Positions 51,077 to 62,200 of a stretch of DNA of 64,000 nt are shown here, piece after piece (position 1 is the stretch's first letter; every line of letters begins with the position of its first letter). A program made the position numbers and the translations under genes. Origin of the DNA: Pythium myriotylum. Its lineage: Eukaryota; Oomycota; Peronosporomycetes; Pythiales; Pythiaceae. The stretch lies in contig JALJCQ010000004.1 of assembly GCA_023091665.1 (NCBI GenBank), forward strand, positions 1,922,001 to 1,986,000. The letters are read 5' to 3'. Under the pieces are notes generated by a model. That model did not search any database. It was not told where the DNA came from and saw only the letters and a list, made by a program, of their open reading frames with translations.

Positions 51077-54000
51077 ATGGAGGCGCCAGCGCTCTTCGCG
51101 CTGGGCGTCGTGCGCCTGCACCGCTGGACTCCTGGGTGCAGCCAGTACTCGCTCACGGACAAGCTCTACCGCGACGAAGTCGATTTCTTTCGCTGCGACG
51201 ACCCGAGCGTCGGGCTCACGGAGCAGGACTTGCTCCGTTGCGGCGAGATGCTCATCGCGTCCTTGCGCGCGACGCAGGCCGTGCCGACGCTGCAAGCAGC
51301 CGACGACATTGAGTTCGATATCGACGACGTTGATGAGGATGGCGAGGAAGAGGAAGAGATCTACAACCGAGACGTCGACGCTGTCGGGTTCCGTGACTGG
51401 ACACACGGCGGACTGACTGGGTCAGGAGCTGACAGCGCAACAGCGGCGCCACGCGACGAGGACGCGGTCTTCTTCCGTTTACCGAAGGGCCATCCAAAGT
51501 CCCTGACGATGCAAGGGGTCGGTGTTCCGGATCCGAGGTTCAAAAGAACGTTCTACGTGCAACAAGAAGTGTGCTTCCTCGTCGTGCTCTCGAACGTGCC
51601 ATTCCAAGCGTACCTGAAGGAGAGACTGCAAGACCTGGCAGTCAAAGTCTTCGCCCAATCTACAGGAGATGGGCCACTGGCGAACTTTGATGTAGTCGAC
51701 GCGTTCTACCGAGAGCTCACGGCCTCAATCGACTTCCATGAGTTGCCGTACCACGAAATCTTCGTTGGACTGCCTGTGGTGAACATGGTAAAGTGGTTCG
51801 GCAAGGACGTAGTTGCAATCCTGAGAGTGATACTGCTAGAAGGACGTGTCATGTGCTACTCAGCAAATCCTGCACTCGCATCGTCGGCGACCCTCGCTCT
51901 TCTCGCGCTTCTTCCTGGGGTGCTCTCTGTTAACGCCGAGTTCACATCGAGAACAATCCAAGCCGTCACCTATCGTCTCAAGCGGCACGGCATGCCGTTC
52001 TCGCTGTTCACGGAAGACTTCACACTCCAACCGTGCTTCACCAAGGATCAAGTAGAGGCTGTTTACTCCACGAAAGGCTTTCTTGTCGCTGCGAGTGATC
52101 CACTCTTATCCAAGCAGTCCAACGCAAAGCTCGATCTCATTGTGGACCTCGATAACCACCACCTCGTGACATATCCAACGGTCAAGAGCGAGTATGCATT
52201 TGGGTTCGGCTCATCGACTGCAGCGTTCGCCGACAGCCTGGCTGAGCGCTTCGGCCGCAATCTCGTTTCATCTGAAACTGTTGTTGCGGAGCCAACCAAA
52301 CGGACCGGCAGTTTTCGCCAGGCGGCTCGTACGGCGTCCGGAAAACTAGCTAAGATAGCTTTATCGAGGCGCAAAAACACTCGAAAAGCCAAGGTTATTG
52401 AGGCCTCGCAATCTGAAGTTGAGTGGGTCCTGGCACAATTTCAGTCTTACTTCGAGCACTTTCTCGAGGAAGGATTCAAAGGAGTGTTCAACAGGGAAGG
52501 AGGCAATCCAGGCAACTCCACGAACGGCTCAGACCCCTACAACCCTAGCATTTACTCACGGATAGAGGAGCTCGCCGCACCTGTATTTAGCGAGCATGCT
52601 CGGTTCTACAATGAGTACGGACGAGGATGGATCCACGCGTGGCAGCAAACCAGTAACTTCGATAGCTGGGTGAGTGCTCGACGGATGGAACGACGGCGGT
52701 CGACAATCGTGACAGCTACACCGCCTCCTCAAGAAGGGCGTGCTTCGTACAAGTACCCGAATGGCGACGAGTACGATGGTGATTGGAGGCACGGCAAGCG
52801 CCACGGCTTCGGAATCTACGTCGAGTACATGACCAAGAACCAGTACGAAGGCGACTGGGCCAATGATCGGCGCCACGGCAAAGGCATTCTCAGCTCCAAG
52901 AACAGCGGCTACATATATGACGGTGAGTGGCGGAACGACGTGCGATGCGGACGAGGCCACAGCTCACTCAAGAACGTCGAGAACTATGCTGGTGGTTGGC
53001 TGGATAATCGTTTCCATGGCATGGGTGTGTACTCAAATGCCGACGGCGACGTGTATGATGGCGAGTTTCAACGTGGGCTGAAAGATGGCATCGGGAAACT
53101 CACCGTCGCGCGTGAGAAACCCGAAGAGGAGTTCGGTGGGCTCAAACAGTATGTTGGGGAGTGGCGAGCCGGGCGATTCCACGGCACAGGAACCGCTCAG
53201 TACATGGATGGCACGCAGTATTCGGGGAATTTCCAAGACGGCAAGCGTCACGGCAATGGAATCATGCTCCACACCAACGGGGATCGCTACGACGGCCAAT
53301 GGTGGAAAGGCTACCGACACGGCGAAGGCTCGTTCTTCTCTGCGAAGTCGGGGATCACGAAAGAGGGGACATGGCGAAAAGACGCCGAGGTAGACGGCAC
53401 GTGGTTTCTAGTGTATCAAAATGGTGACAAGTACACGGGCGAGTGCAGACGAGGCCGTCCATGGGGTGAAGGCATCTGCAAGTACGCAAACGGCTCGTCT
53501 TACTCCGGATCCTGGATTGACGGTCTCCGCGAAGGTTTCGGTGTGTTGGTCAATGTTGATGGCTCACTAATGGAGGGTGACTGGAACAACAGTGCGTTCG
53601 TCAAGTCGTCACGCCCACCTTCCAAGTTCGTCGACATTCCGCTCTCATCAAAGTCTCCGCTGCCGCTGAAGAAGACGTTATCGGGAATGTTCTCAACATC
53701 AAGTAAATCTTTGGCAGCGGCGAAACCACCAGAGCAAGGAAGGCACCAGTTCGTATATCCAAATGGAGATCAGTACGAAGGCGATTTCGTCAACTACAAG
53801 CGCCACGGCTTCGGAGTCTTCACGGAGCGTGCAACTGGAAATGTCTACGAAGGAGAATGGCGCGACGATCAGCGACATGGCAACGGTGTACTCACCTCGG
53901 GCATGAAGGATTTCATCTACGACGGCAAATGGGAGAACGATGTACGCTGCGGCTATGGCCATTGCGTGATCCGAGGCTGTGAGACATACACTGGCAACTG

Positions 54001-54640
54001 GAATCGAAACCAGTTTAACGGCACCGGAAAGTACATCGACGCAGAAGGGGACGTGTACGAAGGCGAGTTTGCGAACGGCAAGAAACACGGCATGGGCAAG
54101 CAAATCTTCACAGCAAAGAAGGAAGAGTACAGCGGTGAGTGGAAGAATGGCCGTCGCGACGGCATCGGTGACGCAAAATTCGCCGACGGATCTTCGTATT
54201 GTGGGAGCTGGAAGAACGATCTCCAAGATGGCGAGGGAACTTTCACGAACGCTGTTGGCGAAAGGTATACTGGGCAGTGGCGCAATGGAGTCCGAGAAGG
54301 CTCTGGGACGTTGTACCATCCAACCACAGGCATCACAAAAGAAGGTTCCTGGGTCAACGACGAGCCAGTAGATGGCGAATGGACAATTCTCTTCCCCGAC
54401 GGAAGTAAATTCACGGGCGGGTGCGTTAAAGGACGGCCACACGGTCGCGGCGTGTGCAAGTACGCGAGCGGAGACCTTTACGATGGTCAGTGGGTCAACG
54501 GCACGCGCCACGGCCACGGCATCGGCTTTTTCGCCAACGGCGACAGCTTTGTCGGCGACTGGGAGAACAACCACGTCGCGCTCAACGGCAAGGGGCAGCT
54601 CACGCTCGCCGACGGCACGGTGCACGTCTACGCCAAGTGA
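51077..54640 (+). CDS. AVL9/DENN-like domain fused to two blocks of MORN repeats
   Basis: 1187 aa, no intron; the start at MEAPALFALGVVRLHRW is preferred to an upstream in-frame ATG. Residues about 155-540 look like an AVL9-type DENN region (VCFLVVLSNVPFQAYLKERL, LPYHEIFVGLPVVNMVKWFG, LLEGRVMCYSANP), with a low-complexity insert at about 430-455. From 554 to the end come some 20 or more MORN units of about 23 residues (YxGxWxxGxxHGxG). They are arranged in two related blocks (554-850 and 891-1180) that repeat the same order: KRHGFG, YDGEWRNDVRCG, GITKEG, GRPWGEG and so on. DENN domains act as Rab exchange factors and MORN repeats bind membranes or partners; the combination suggests a membrane-trafficking scaffold. 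Confidence 0.8.
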   Translation: MEAPALFALGVVRLHRWTPGCSQYSLTDKLYRDEVDFFRCDDPSVGLTEQDLLRCGEMLIASLRATQAVPTLQAADDIEFDIDDVDEDGEEEEEIYNRDVDAVGFRDWTHGGLTGSGADSATAAPRDEDAVFFRLPKGHPKSLTMQGVGVPDPRFKRTFYVQQEVCFLVVLSNVPFQAYLKERLQDLAVKVFAQSTGDGPLANFDVVDAFYRELTASIDFHELPYHEIFVGLPVVNMVKWFGKDVVAILRVILLEGRVMCYSANPALASSATLALLALLPGVLSVNAEFTSRTIQAVTYRLKRHGMPFSLFTEDFTLQPCFTKDQVEAVYSTKGFLVAASDPLLSKQSNAKLDLIVDLDNHHLVTYPTVKSEYAFGFGSSTAAFADSLAERFGRNLVSSETVVAEPTKRTGSFRQAARTASGKLAKIALSRRKNTRKAKVIEASQSEVEWVLAQFQSYFEHFLEEGFKGVFNREGGNPGNSTNGSDPYNPSIYSRIEELAAPVFSEHARFYNEYGRGWIHAWQQTSNFDSWVSARRMERRRSTIVTATPPPQEGRASYKYPNGDEYDGDWRHGKRHGFGIYVEYMTKNQYEGDWANDRRHGKGILSSKNSGYIYDGEWRNDVRCGRGHSSLKNVENYAGGWLDNRFHGMGVYSNADGDVYDGEFQRGLKDGIGKLTVAREKPEEEFGGLKQYVGEWRAGRFHGTGTAQYMDGTQYSGNFQDGKRHGNGIMLHTNGDRYDGQWWKGYRHGEGSFFSAKSGITKEGTWRKDAEVDGTWFLVYQNGDKYTGECRRGRPWGEGICKYANGSSYSGSWIDGLREGFGVLVNVDGSLMEGDWNNSAFVKSSRPPSKFVDIPLSSKSPLPLKKTLSGMFSTSSKSLAAAKPPEQGRHQFVYPNGDQYEGDFVNYKRHGFGVFTERATGNVYEGEWRDDQRHGNGVLTSGMKDFIYDGKWENDVRCGYGHCVIRGCETYTGNWNRNQFNGTGKYIDAEGDVYEGEFANGKKHGMGKQIFTAKKEEYSGEWKNGRRDGIGDAKFADGSSYCGSWKNDLQDGEGTFTNAVGERYTGQWRNGVREGSGTLYHPTTGITKEGSWVNDEPVDGEWTILFPDGSKFTGGCVKGRPHGRGVCKYASGDLYDGQWVNGTRHGHGIGFFANGDSFVGDWENNHVALNGKGQLTLADGTVHVYAK

Positions 54641-55264
54641 GACGCATGGACATTTGAAGAATCGCGAACGTGGCGGCGAGAATGCTCGTGATCGTCCGGC
54701 GCGTCGCATTGTCGTCTGTAGAATGGGTACACCAGCTGGCCGTCAGATGGCTGAGGAGCTACGATGGCGTGATTGGCTGAAATCATTTCAGCCAATCCAA
54801 TGAATCGAACGCTGCCGACGCGATGGAGTTCAGAAGGTACCAGTTCGACTGTAACAGTACATTCTGAACGTTTCAGTGCTAAACTCAGTGCATCCGCTCC
54901 GCGAACTGACCACAAAAGCGTAACCTTTGTGTACCCTCTTTTTTCCTCGCCTCTCTTTTTTATCCCTGCCATGCTTCGTGAGCTTTGACGTGGCCGCGGC
55001 CCCAGGATGTGTGGCTCAAGGTTCGGCGGCGACTCTGGGATAGATACGGACTGAGTCAGGTGAGCGCAGACAGTGGAGCCACTCGCTCCTCCTCCCCCAC
55101 TCGTTCCCACGCCCAGCTGCCCGTGGTGGCATCTACCAAAGTTGCCACCAGCTGGTTCTCTCGCCACCAACGTAACCCTTGAACGTCGGGGTACGCTCCA
55201 ACAAAAGCGCGGACCTCGCCGACAGCTCGAGTCGCGAAGAAGGCGCGTGGCTGTATATGGCGGC
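54641..55264. other. Intergenic before the 7TM kinase gene
   Basis: No gene. Pyrimidine-rich stretch near 54935-54965 (CTCTTTTTTCCTCGCC and similar) may belong to the promoter of the next gene. An upstream in-frame frame to 55073 lacks domain features. Confidence 0.4.
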
Positions 55265-57595
55265 ATGGAAGACCTGCTCTACGCCAAGCTCGCGGCGCAG
55301 ATCTGCTCCACGTGCTTCAGCACGTTCGTCGGCACGCAGCACGTGCTCCAGATCATCGGCGTCGCGCGGCCCGCGGCCACCAAGGACGCGCGCGGCCGCG
55401 CCGCCACGCACATGCCGTCGACCACGCGGCCCGTGAGCACGACCACGTCCGGCAGCGACTCGAGCACGAACCGAGACCAGATCAACCTGCTCGAGGCGCC
55501 GCCGCCCGTCGTGCAGCCGCGCGCCTCGCCGGCCACGCGCATCCTGCGCGCCGCGTGCTTCTCCGACATGGTCTTCAGCCTCACGGGCGCCATCACCACG
55601 GCCTTCACGATCCACGACGAAAGCCTCAAGCAGAGCTTCCAGCTCACCTTCTGGGCCAAGGCGCCCCACTGGAGCATGCAGGTCGCGTCCTTTTGCTGGA
55701 TGGGCACGCTCGCCATCTACATCGCCAAGCGCAACCGAGCGCAGTTCGACGTCGCCATCCCGCACGCACTCATCTGGATGGTCACGCTCTTCTACTGGGT
55801 ACTCATTCTCTACGCAGCCTACTACGACCGCAAGCCGTACGCCGACGCCGCGCTCGGCATCTGGATGGGCTTCGCGCTGGTAAACATCCTCGTCGTCGCC
55901 GGTGGCTGGTGGGTATTTGTTCGCCGATGGAAGCGGCAAACCTCCAGGCGAGGGTCTTACGTTGTGGCCAAGTTACTCTCGTTCGCGATCGCGTTCTCTG
56001 TGTTTGTGTCTCCGATCGTCGTCTACAATATTACTCAGTTCAAGTACAACCCCGGGGAGACCTACACGTTCTGCTCATTACTCGTGGCGCTGTGGCCGAC
56101 GGCGAACGCCATTATCTTCATCACACGGCCTGTGATCTGCTTACGGTGGTTCCGCGATGGCAACTATCGAAATACTGCCTCTACTCACGGTCCGGGTAGT
56201 CTCGAAGGGGGTGACGGTGATGGAGGGCACTACAACCCACATTTACCTACAGGTAAAGCGGGCGACCAGATTCTCATGTCGCCGACACAGCACGAACTCA
56301 AGGGCTTAGAAGTCGGCGAGAAGATCGGGGAAGGTATTGCTGTCGTGTACAAGGGCAAGTGGCGCGGGGCCGACGTCGCCGTCAAGATGAAATCGCTAAT
56401 GATTGACCGATCTGAAGAACTAAAAGAGTTCCAGGACGCATGCAATCTTGAGATTCAGCAAGAGGCTGCCGTCATGAAAGGGCTCTGCCATCCCAACATC
56501 GTGCTCTTCATGGAAGCTGGCTTCTACAGAGGCTCGATCTGCATTATCAGCGAGTACTGCGCTCGTGGGTCACTGCGAGACGTTCTCATGCGGTCCAATA
56601 TTAAGCACCTTTCGTGGTCGACTAAGCTGCGTCTGGCGCTGGGAATCGCCCACGGGATTCAGTACCTCCACAACGCTAACCCGCCAATGATCCATCGAGA
56701 CCTGAAAAGCCCGAATGTGCTTGTGGATGACTCATGGCACGCGAAGATCGCCGACTTCGGCACGCTGCGGTTCTCCGAGATCGTCTCGTCCGTGCAGAAC
56801 ACCCAGTCTAAGGTCAATTTGAACATGAATGACGTTGACGCCATGGTCATGACAGGACTGGTCGGCACCACGCGGTGGATGGCTCCCGAAGTGATCAAGG
56901 GTGAAAAGTTCTACACGCACAAGGTCGACATCTACAGTCTTGGGTTGATTTTGTGGGAACTTATTGAAGGGAAGCTACCGTTTGAGTCGACGCGGTGGAA
57001 CCACGAGATCGAGGATTTCGTGCTAAAAGGCATGCGCCCTGTTATTCGTTCCGAGCTTTGTCCGTTGCGGTGGAAGTTACTTATCGTGACGTGTTGGCAA
57101 ACGGATCCGTCACAGCGGCCAACCATCCAACAGGTGATTAGCAGCATGCAGAGGATAGCACGTGAGGAGACACTCGATACAACGGCACCTCGATTCACCG
57201 GCATGAGTAGTGTGAGCAGCATGACTCAATCGACGATCTCCAACATGTCGTTTCTCAACGCGTCGCAGGCATCCATGATGTCGTCATTCGCGTCGTCAAG
57301 CAACGGCTCGCCGTCCGCGTACACGCAGAGCCGTATCAAGCGCAAGCAACAGCGGTCGCGCGTACTGGACGAGTCGTATATCTCCGTCGCCGAGTCGGAA
57401 CTGGAGGACGAAGACGCTGCTGGACAGAGCGAGTTCTACGTGGAAACGGGTAACTTCCTCAGGGAGCCAACAGCCAAGCTAGCCGACTCTCGCATTGACG
57501 AGGTACCCACAACTGCTTCGGGTATTGTGCTGACCATGCCACCGGCGCTGCAACGAGAACTCAGCGGCGATCCAGAAGCGATGATCTCTATTTAA
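55265..57595 (+). CDS. Seven-transmembrane protein fused to a TKL-type protein kinase
   Basis: 776 aa. An extracellular or luminal N-terminal part with Thr/Ser-rich loop is followed by several hydrophobic helices between residues about 90 and 300 (FSLTGAITTAFTI, IWMVTLFYWVLILYAAYY, VNILVVAGGWWVF, LLSFAIAFSVFVSPIVVY, VALWPTANAIIFI), seven including one near the N terminus. This looks like a GPCR-style bundle. The kinase domain is about 348-635: GEKIGEGIAVVYKGKW, AVK, IHRDLKSPNVLV, IADFGTLRFS, WMAPEVI and DIYSLGLILWELI. All catalytic residues are present. The HRDLKSPN and ALGIAHGIQYLH features point to the TKL group, and the activation loop has an extra acidic/Asn insert before GTTRWMAPE. A Ser-rich tail follows. 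Probably a receptor kinase for external signals. Confidence 0.82.
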   Translation: MEDLLYAKLAAQICSTCFSTFVGTQHVLQIIGVARPAATKDARGRAATHMPSTTRPVSTTTSGSDSSTNRDQINLLEAPPPVVQPRASPATRILRAACFSDMVFSLTGAITTAFTIHDESLKQSFQLTFWAKAPHWSMQVASFCWMGTLAIYIAKRNRAQFDVAIPHALIWMVTLFYWVLILYAAYYDRKPYADAALGIWMGFALVNILVVAGGWWVFVRRWKRQTSRRGSYVVAKLLSFAIAFSVFVSPIVVYNITQFKYNPGETYTFCSLLVALWPTANAIIFITRPVICLRWFRDGNYRNTASTHGPGSLEGGDGDGGHYNPHLPTGKAGDQILMSPTQHELKGLEVGEKIGEGIAVVYKGKWRGADVAVKMKSLMIDRSEELKEFQDACNLEIQQEAAVMKGLCHPNIVLFMEAGFYRGSICIISEYCARGSLRDVLMRSNIKHLSWSTKLRLALGIAHGIQYLHNANPPMIHRDLKSPNVLVDDSWHAKIADFGTLRFSEIVSSVQNTQSKVNLNMNDVDAMVMTGLVGTTRWMAPEVIKGEKFYTHKVDIYSLGLILWELIEGKLPFESTRWNHEIEDFVLKGMRPVIRSELCPLRWKLLIVTCWQTDPSQRPTIQQVISSMQRIAREETLDTTAPRFTGMSSVSSMTQSTISNMSFLNASQASMMSSFASSSNGSPSAYTQSRIKRKQQRSRVLDESYISVAESELEDEDAAGQSEFYVETGNFLREPTAKLADSRIDEVPTTASGIVLTMPPALQRELSGDPEAMISI

Positions 57596-57662
57596 CTTTG
57601 CAAAGACTGCAAAGCATTGCGCCTTATAATATAATCCGCCACCACCCACTAGCCTCACCTCT

Positions 57663-59094
57663 TCATTTTTTCTTTTTACCCCCTCCTTTCTTCTTGCCGC
57701 CTTTCTTCTTCCCGTCTCCTTTGGGGGCTCGGTTCAACTGCACGAAGAGATCTGCTGGCAAAGACGCGTCAACTTGGAAGGACTGGAGTTTTGGATTTTC
57801 AGGACTCAAAGCTGGCAGCAACAGAATTGCGCCGTCTGGCTCGATCGGATTATACGTGAAATCGACGTGTGCGAGCGACTTGCTGCGGAGAAGCGCTTCT
57901 CGAAAGGTAGTGAGTGCCTCTTCATTCTGATCAGAAACAATAGCTACTAAGAGGATACGCTCACGCACTGGGATCCTCTGAGGAACGTACATTGCGGATG
58001 GCGTTGTCCGAGAGGTTTAGCGTTACAAGGTGGTGAGACCTCGCGAGTCCTAGCGAAAAGTGGTACAGTCCTTCGTCGCCAAACGAATTTCCTTGCAGCG
58101 ACAGCGTGTCAATAGCACTCGTGGGCATGGCAACAAGCTGCGCGAGTTTGATGCTCCCCTGAGTGCCGATGGAACAATAGTCCAGGTGGAGTTTCTTGAG
58201 AATCGTGTTGGTGAAGAGCGCGTCGCAGAGCACGGTGACGCCGGCGTCACCGATCTCCGAGTTGTAATCGAGGTTGAGAGTAAGGAGGCCCGGTTGCTTT
58301 TGGGTCTTCAGGATCTCGGCAATCGCTCGGCAGCTAGAGGCAAAGAGGTTAAAGTAAGAGCTTGCAACACATCTCAACACGTCGAGAGTACCCTTCGTCG
58401 CCGATGCCGCAGTCGAGGAGCTCCAGGTAAGCGATGTTGATAGACGGTGGCGTGGACTGGAGAAGTGTCGCCTATGCAAATCATTGTCAACATTAGCTGT
58501 CTTCATTGGGCATTTAGCGAGTCGACGACAACGCACAATCGCGGCTGCACCTTCGTCCCCGATGTCTTGGTTCCAGATTCGAATGTACCGCAGATGGATA
58601 TACGGGCCTGACGTGATGCCTGGTCCGACGCCGTGCACGACAGCGTTAAGGAGATCATGGATTCTTCTAGATGGACATTCAAGCACTTGGAATAGGATCG
58701 TGGGAAAAAGGATATGAGGAATGCCATCGTGAAGGCTCGGGTACCGCCAGGCCCGATGGACCCAACCTCGCCTTCTAGGATAAACTTGCAGCCACCAAGA
58801 CGACTTCCCATCAGCCATTGGCCGCTCATACGTCGCATTTACTCACATTCACGAGCTCTTCTTCTTCCTCCACGTTTCCTCGCAGCACTTCGTTCACGTG
58901 CGTGTTCACAGGGACCCCAATGGACCTGACCCATTCGGTATCTCAGCCTCTCCATCCACGTCTCACGGCCCATTCCCGTCAACCCACTTGCATAGTTTGC
59001 CATAGTTGGCGAACACGATCTGTCTCGTCACAGCGTTCTCTTCCTCGGCCGCGGCCTTGGCCTTGGCCTTGGGCTTGCCTCCTTTCTTGCTCAT
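57663..59094 (-). CDS. Leucine-rich repeat protein, seven exons, with lysine-rich ends
   Basis: Join, in coding order: 59094-58988, 58925-58847, 58784-58745, 58685-58537, 58471-58392, 58333-57991, 57926-57663; 353 aa. The six introns are 58-65 bp and every junction preserves frame. The N terminus is basic (MSKKGGKPKAKAKAAAEEEN). LRRs of the ribonuclease-inhibitor kind follow: EGEVGSIGPGG, LRYIRIWNQDIGDEGAAAI, AYLELLDCGIGDEGCRAIAEI, LLTLNLDYNSEIGDAGV, LKKLHLDYCSIGTQG, IDTLSLQGNSFGDEG, LVTLNLSDNAI and LAHVDFTYNPIEPDG. The C terminus is GDGKKKGGKKKGGGKKKK. LRR proteins with Lys/Gly ends are often found among flagellar proteins of protists, but the function is unknown. An alternative start is at 59217. 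It is divergent from the trehalose gene. Confidence 0.75.
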
Positions 59095-59274
59095 CGGGTC
59101 GATCTTGAAGAGCCACCAAAAGAGACGAGGAGCTCCCTGGCCACCTTCGCGCGACACGAGCGGCTGTCGCGTGAAGGTCGCTCCACGTCGAATTGACGAA
59201 AGATCATCTTCCATCGAACAAGCGTGTCCCTCCCACCGCCGGGACTGTCCACTTGCCCGGCTCCGTGCGCCGCC

Positions 59275-62200
59275 ATGAAGGCCGCCATGGAGTACGCCGC
59301 GCCGCGGTCGACGAGCGCGTCCAGCGCGCTCCGCAACGAGCCCTCGGCCGACGGCTGGAACCCCTCGATGCCCGTGCTCATCGCGTCCAACCGCCTGCCC
59401 GTGCGTGTGACGCGGCGGCATGTGCCCGACGCCGACAGCGACCAGCCGCAGTTCGAGTGGGACGTCGAGTGGGCCGGCGACCGCGTGATCGAGGCCCAGA
59501 ACAGCTTCTCGCACCGCGCGCTGCAGCAGCGAGGCACGATCAAGTTCATCGGCCGCATCCCCGAGTGGGACGTGCCCGTCGACGAGCAGCAGGCGCTCGC
59601 GGACAAGCTCCGCCAGTACAACTGCTTCCCCGTGTTCGTGCCGGCCGAAGAAGCGCGGCTTTACTACGAAGAGTACTGCAAGCAGACGCTCTGGCCCACG
59701 TTCCACAACGTGATCGACGTGTACTCGCCCATCGACGTGGTCCCCGAGGGCGACACGGAAAAGCCGGCGCATTACTGGACGCCCGAGTCGCAGAAACTCG
59801 CGTGGCAGGCGTACGCGAACGTGAACCAGCTTTTTGCCACAGTAAGTGGGCCGTGAACGACTCGTGCGTGGGTTTCACTAACACGGAGCTTTTGGCGAGG
59901 GTAGAAAATCTGCGAGTTGTATGAACCGGGAGATGTGATTTGGGTCCAGGATTACCACTTGCTGCTCACGCCGTCGTACATCATCCGCAAAGTGCGCAAC
60001 GCTAACATCGGACTCTTCTTGCACGTCCCGTTCCCATCGTCCGAGGTGTTTCGAACTGTTTCAGCACGCAAAGAAATCTTGCGAGGTATGCTCAACGCTG
60101 ACCACATTGGGTTCCACTTGTTCGAGTAAGTGAGCGTGTTGCTGAGGTCGCGCCTGAGGTGCGAGTGCTGATTTCATTCCGATATTACAGATATGCTCGT
60201 CACTTTATGTCGGCGTGCAAAAGAATATTGGGTCTCACCTATCACCCCATCTTGAGGGGGCAACTCGGTATTGAGTACAGCGGTCGCCGCGTCGCCGTCA
60301 CCTGCAGTCACTTGGCCATCGACGCTGCGCGCATCGAAAGTGCACTGAACGAAGCACCCGTGCGAGAGCGTGTTGTGGCGCTTCGCCAGCAATACCGCGA
60401 CAAGAAAATCCTCGTAGGCTGCGACAGCGTCGAGCGGCTCAAGGGAATCCCACTCAAGATGCTTGCGTTCGACGCGTTTCTTGCTCGCTGTCCAGATTTT
60501 ATCGGGAGAGCTGTTTTGGTGCAGAAAGGAATCCATCGCCGAGGAAGAGCGTACGACTTTCTGCAGAGCAAGAAGGAGATCGAGCATGTTGTCTCTACGA
60601 TCAATCAAAAGTACTTCGAGCGAGCTGGAGGCAACGTTATCGACTATGAAGAGATTGAGGAGTTCCCTTTTCGCGAGCGGGTGGCGCTGTGGCGCGTTGG
60701 TGACATACAGCTCACAACGGTCCTCCGTGATGGACTGAACACTACTCCATTCGAGTATATCGTCACACATAAGACGGCTGCAGGTGTCGTCATCCTTAGT
60801 GAATTCTCGGGTAGCAGTCGACTTCTCAGCGGTGCAATTACAGTGAATCCCTGGGAACTCGATCAACTAATTGACGCGATTCGGGATGCAATGTACATGT
60901 CTCCCAAAGAGCGCGAGTACCGGCGAGATTGCGACTTTCAGTTTGTGTCGTCGAATCCACCACGTCGCTGGGCAAGATGTGTGCTTAGCGATATCGTCAA
61001 CGCAAGGAAGAAAGAAGATACATACGTCTACATGGGCACCGGATTCGGATTGGATTTCCGAGTGATGGAAGTCAGTGCTAGCTTCCGAGTACGTTCTGCC
61101 TCGCAACTGCATTCCTTGTTTGAGAGGTCTGACCTTGTTGTTTTGCCAGAAACTCACCGAGCCAGAGATCTCGGCCAAGTATCGAACCAGCAAATCGCGT
61201 GCAATCTTCCTCGATTACTACCGCACTGTGGCACCTGATGTATCCAAGATGCTCGGCGTGAGGTGGCCAGATGTGTCACTTTCGGCCCTGTCTACACTCG
61301 AGCACTTGTGTAAAGACCCACGAAACACAGTCTTCATCGTGAGTGGTTGCAATTGCGATGTATTGACGGAAAAGTTTGGTGGGGTACCTGGGCTTGGGTT
61401 GGTGGCCGAACACGGCTACTTCATTCGACGCGCAGTGTTGGGTCAAAACGCACGGATGATAAGACCATGGGAACGCAACGGCGACGTATTTACTACTGAA
61501 GCGGCAAGTCAGAGATGGCGTGAGAAAGCAGAAAAGATCATCGAGCTTTATGTTGATCGCACCAACGGATCATCGCTTGAGCGACGAAAGAGCGCAGTGC
61601 TCTTCCGCTACGGCAAATCTGACTTTGAGTTTGGCGCTCTTCAAGCCTCCGAATTGAAGGAGCATCTGGAAAGTGTTTTCGAGGGATGGCCGCTAGATGT
61701 TATCCAGGGCAAAGACTACATTGAGGTTCGTCCTGAAGGAGTGGGCAAAGGGAAGGTGATCGGCCGGATATTGGACACGATGCGAAGTGAAAATGTCCCA
61801 GCCGATTTCGTGCTTTGCATTGGTGATGATGTGGCGGATGAACTCATGTTCGAAAAGCTGAACGAGCTTACTGCCAACAACATTCTCCCCCCAGGTTTGA
61901 CATATGGTTTAGGAACCATTGTTACTCTTCCACTGACGATGGTGCGGTACTTTGTAGATCGAGTATTCACTTGCACAGTCGGACAGAAGCCTTCTAAGGC
62001 GGAGTTCTATGTAGATGACTACACAGACGTTATTTCGCTGCTCAAATCCCTTACAGTACTCTCTACAAAGGTATTTGCGAATCGCGTATCAGTGATCTTT
62101 TCCTCGATCTGAGCAATTTTCTGCACAGTCCAACCGAAACTACTCGTTGTCGGATATGCAATCCTTCATGAGGTCGGAGAATAACACGCGGCCTCTAATA

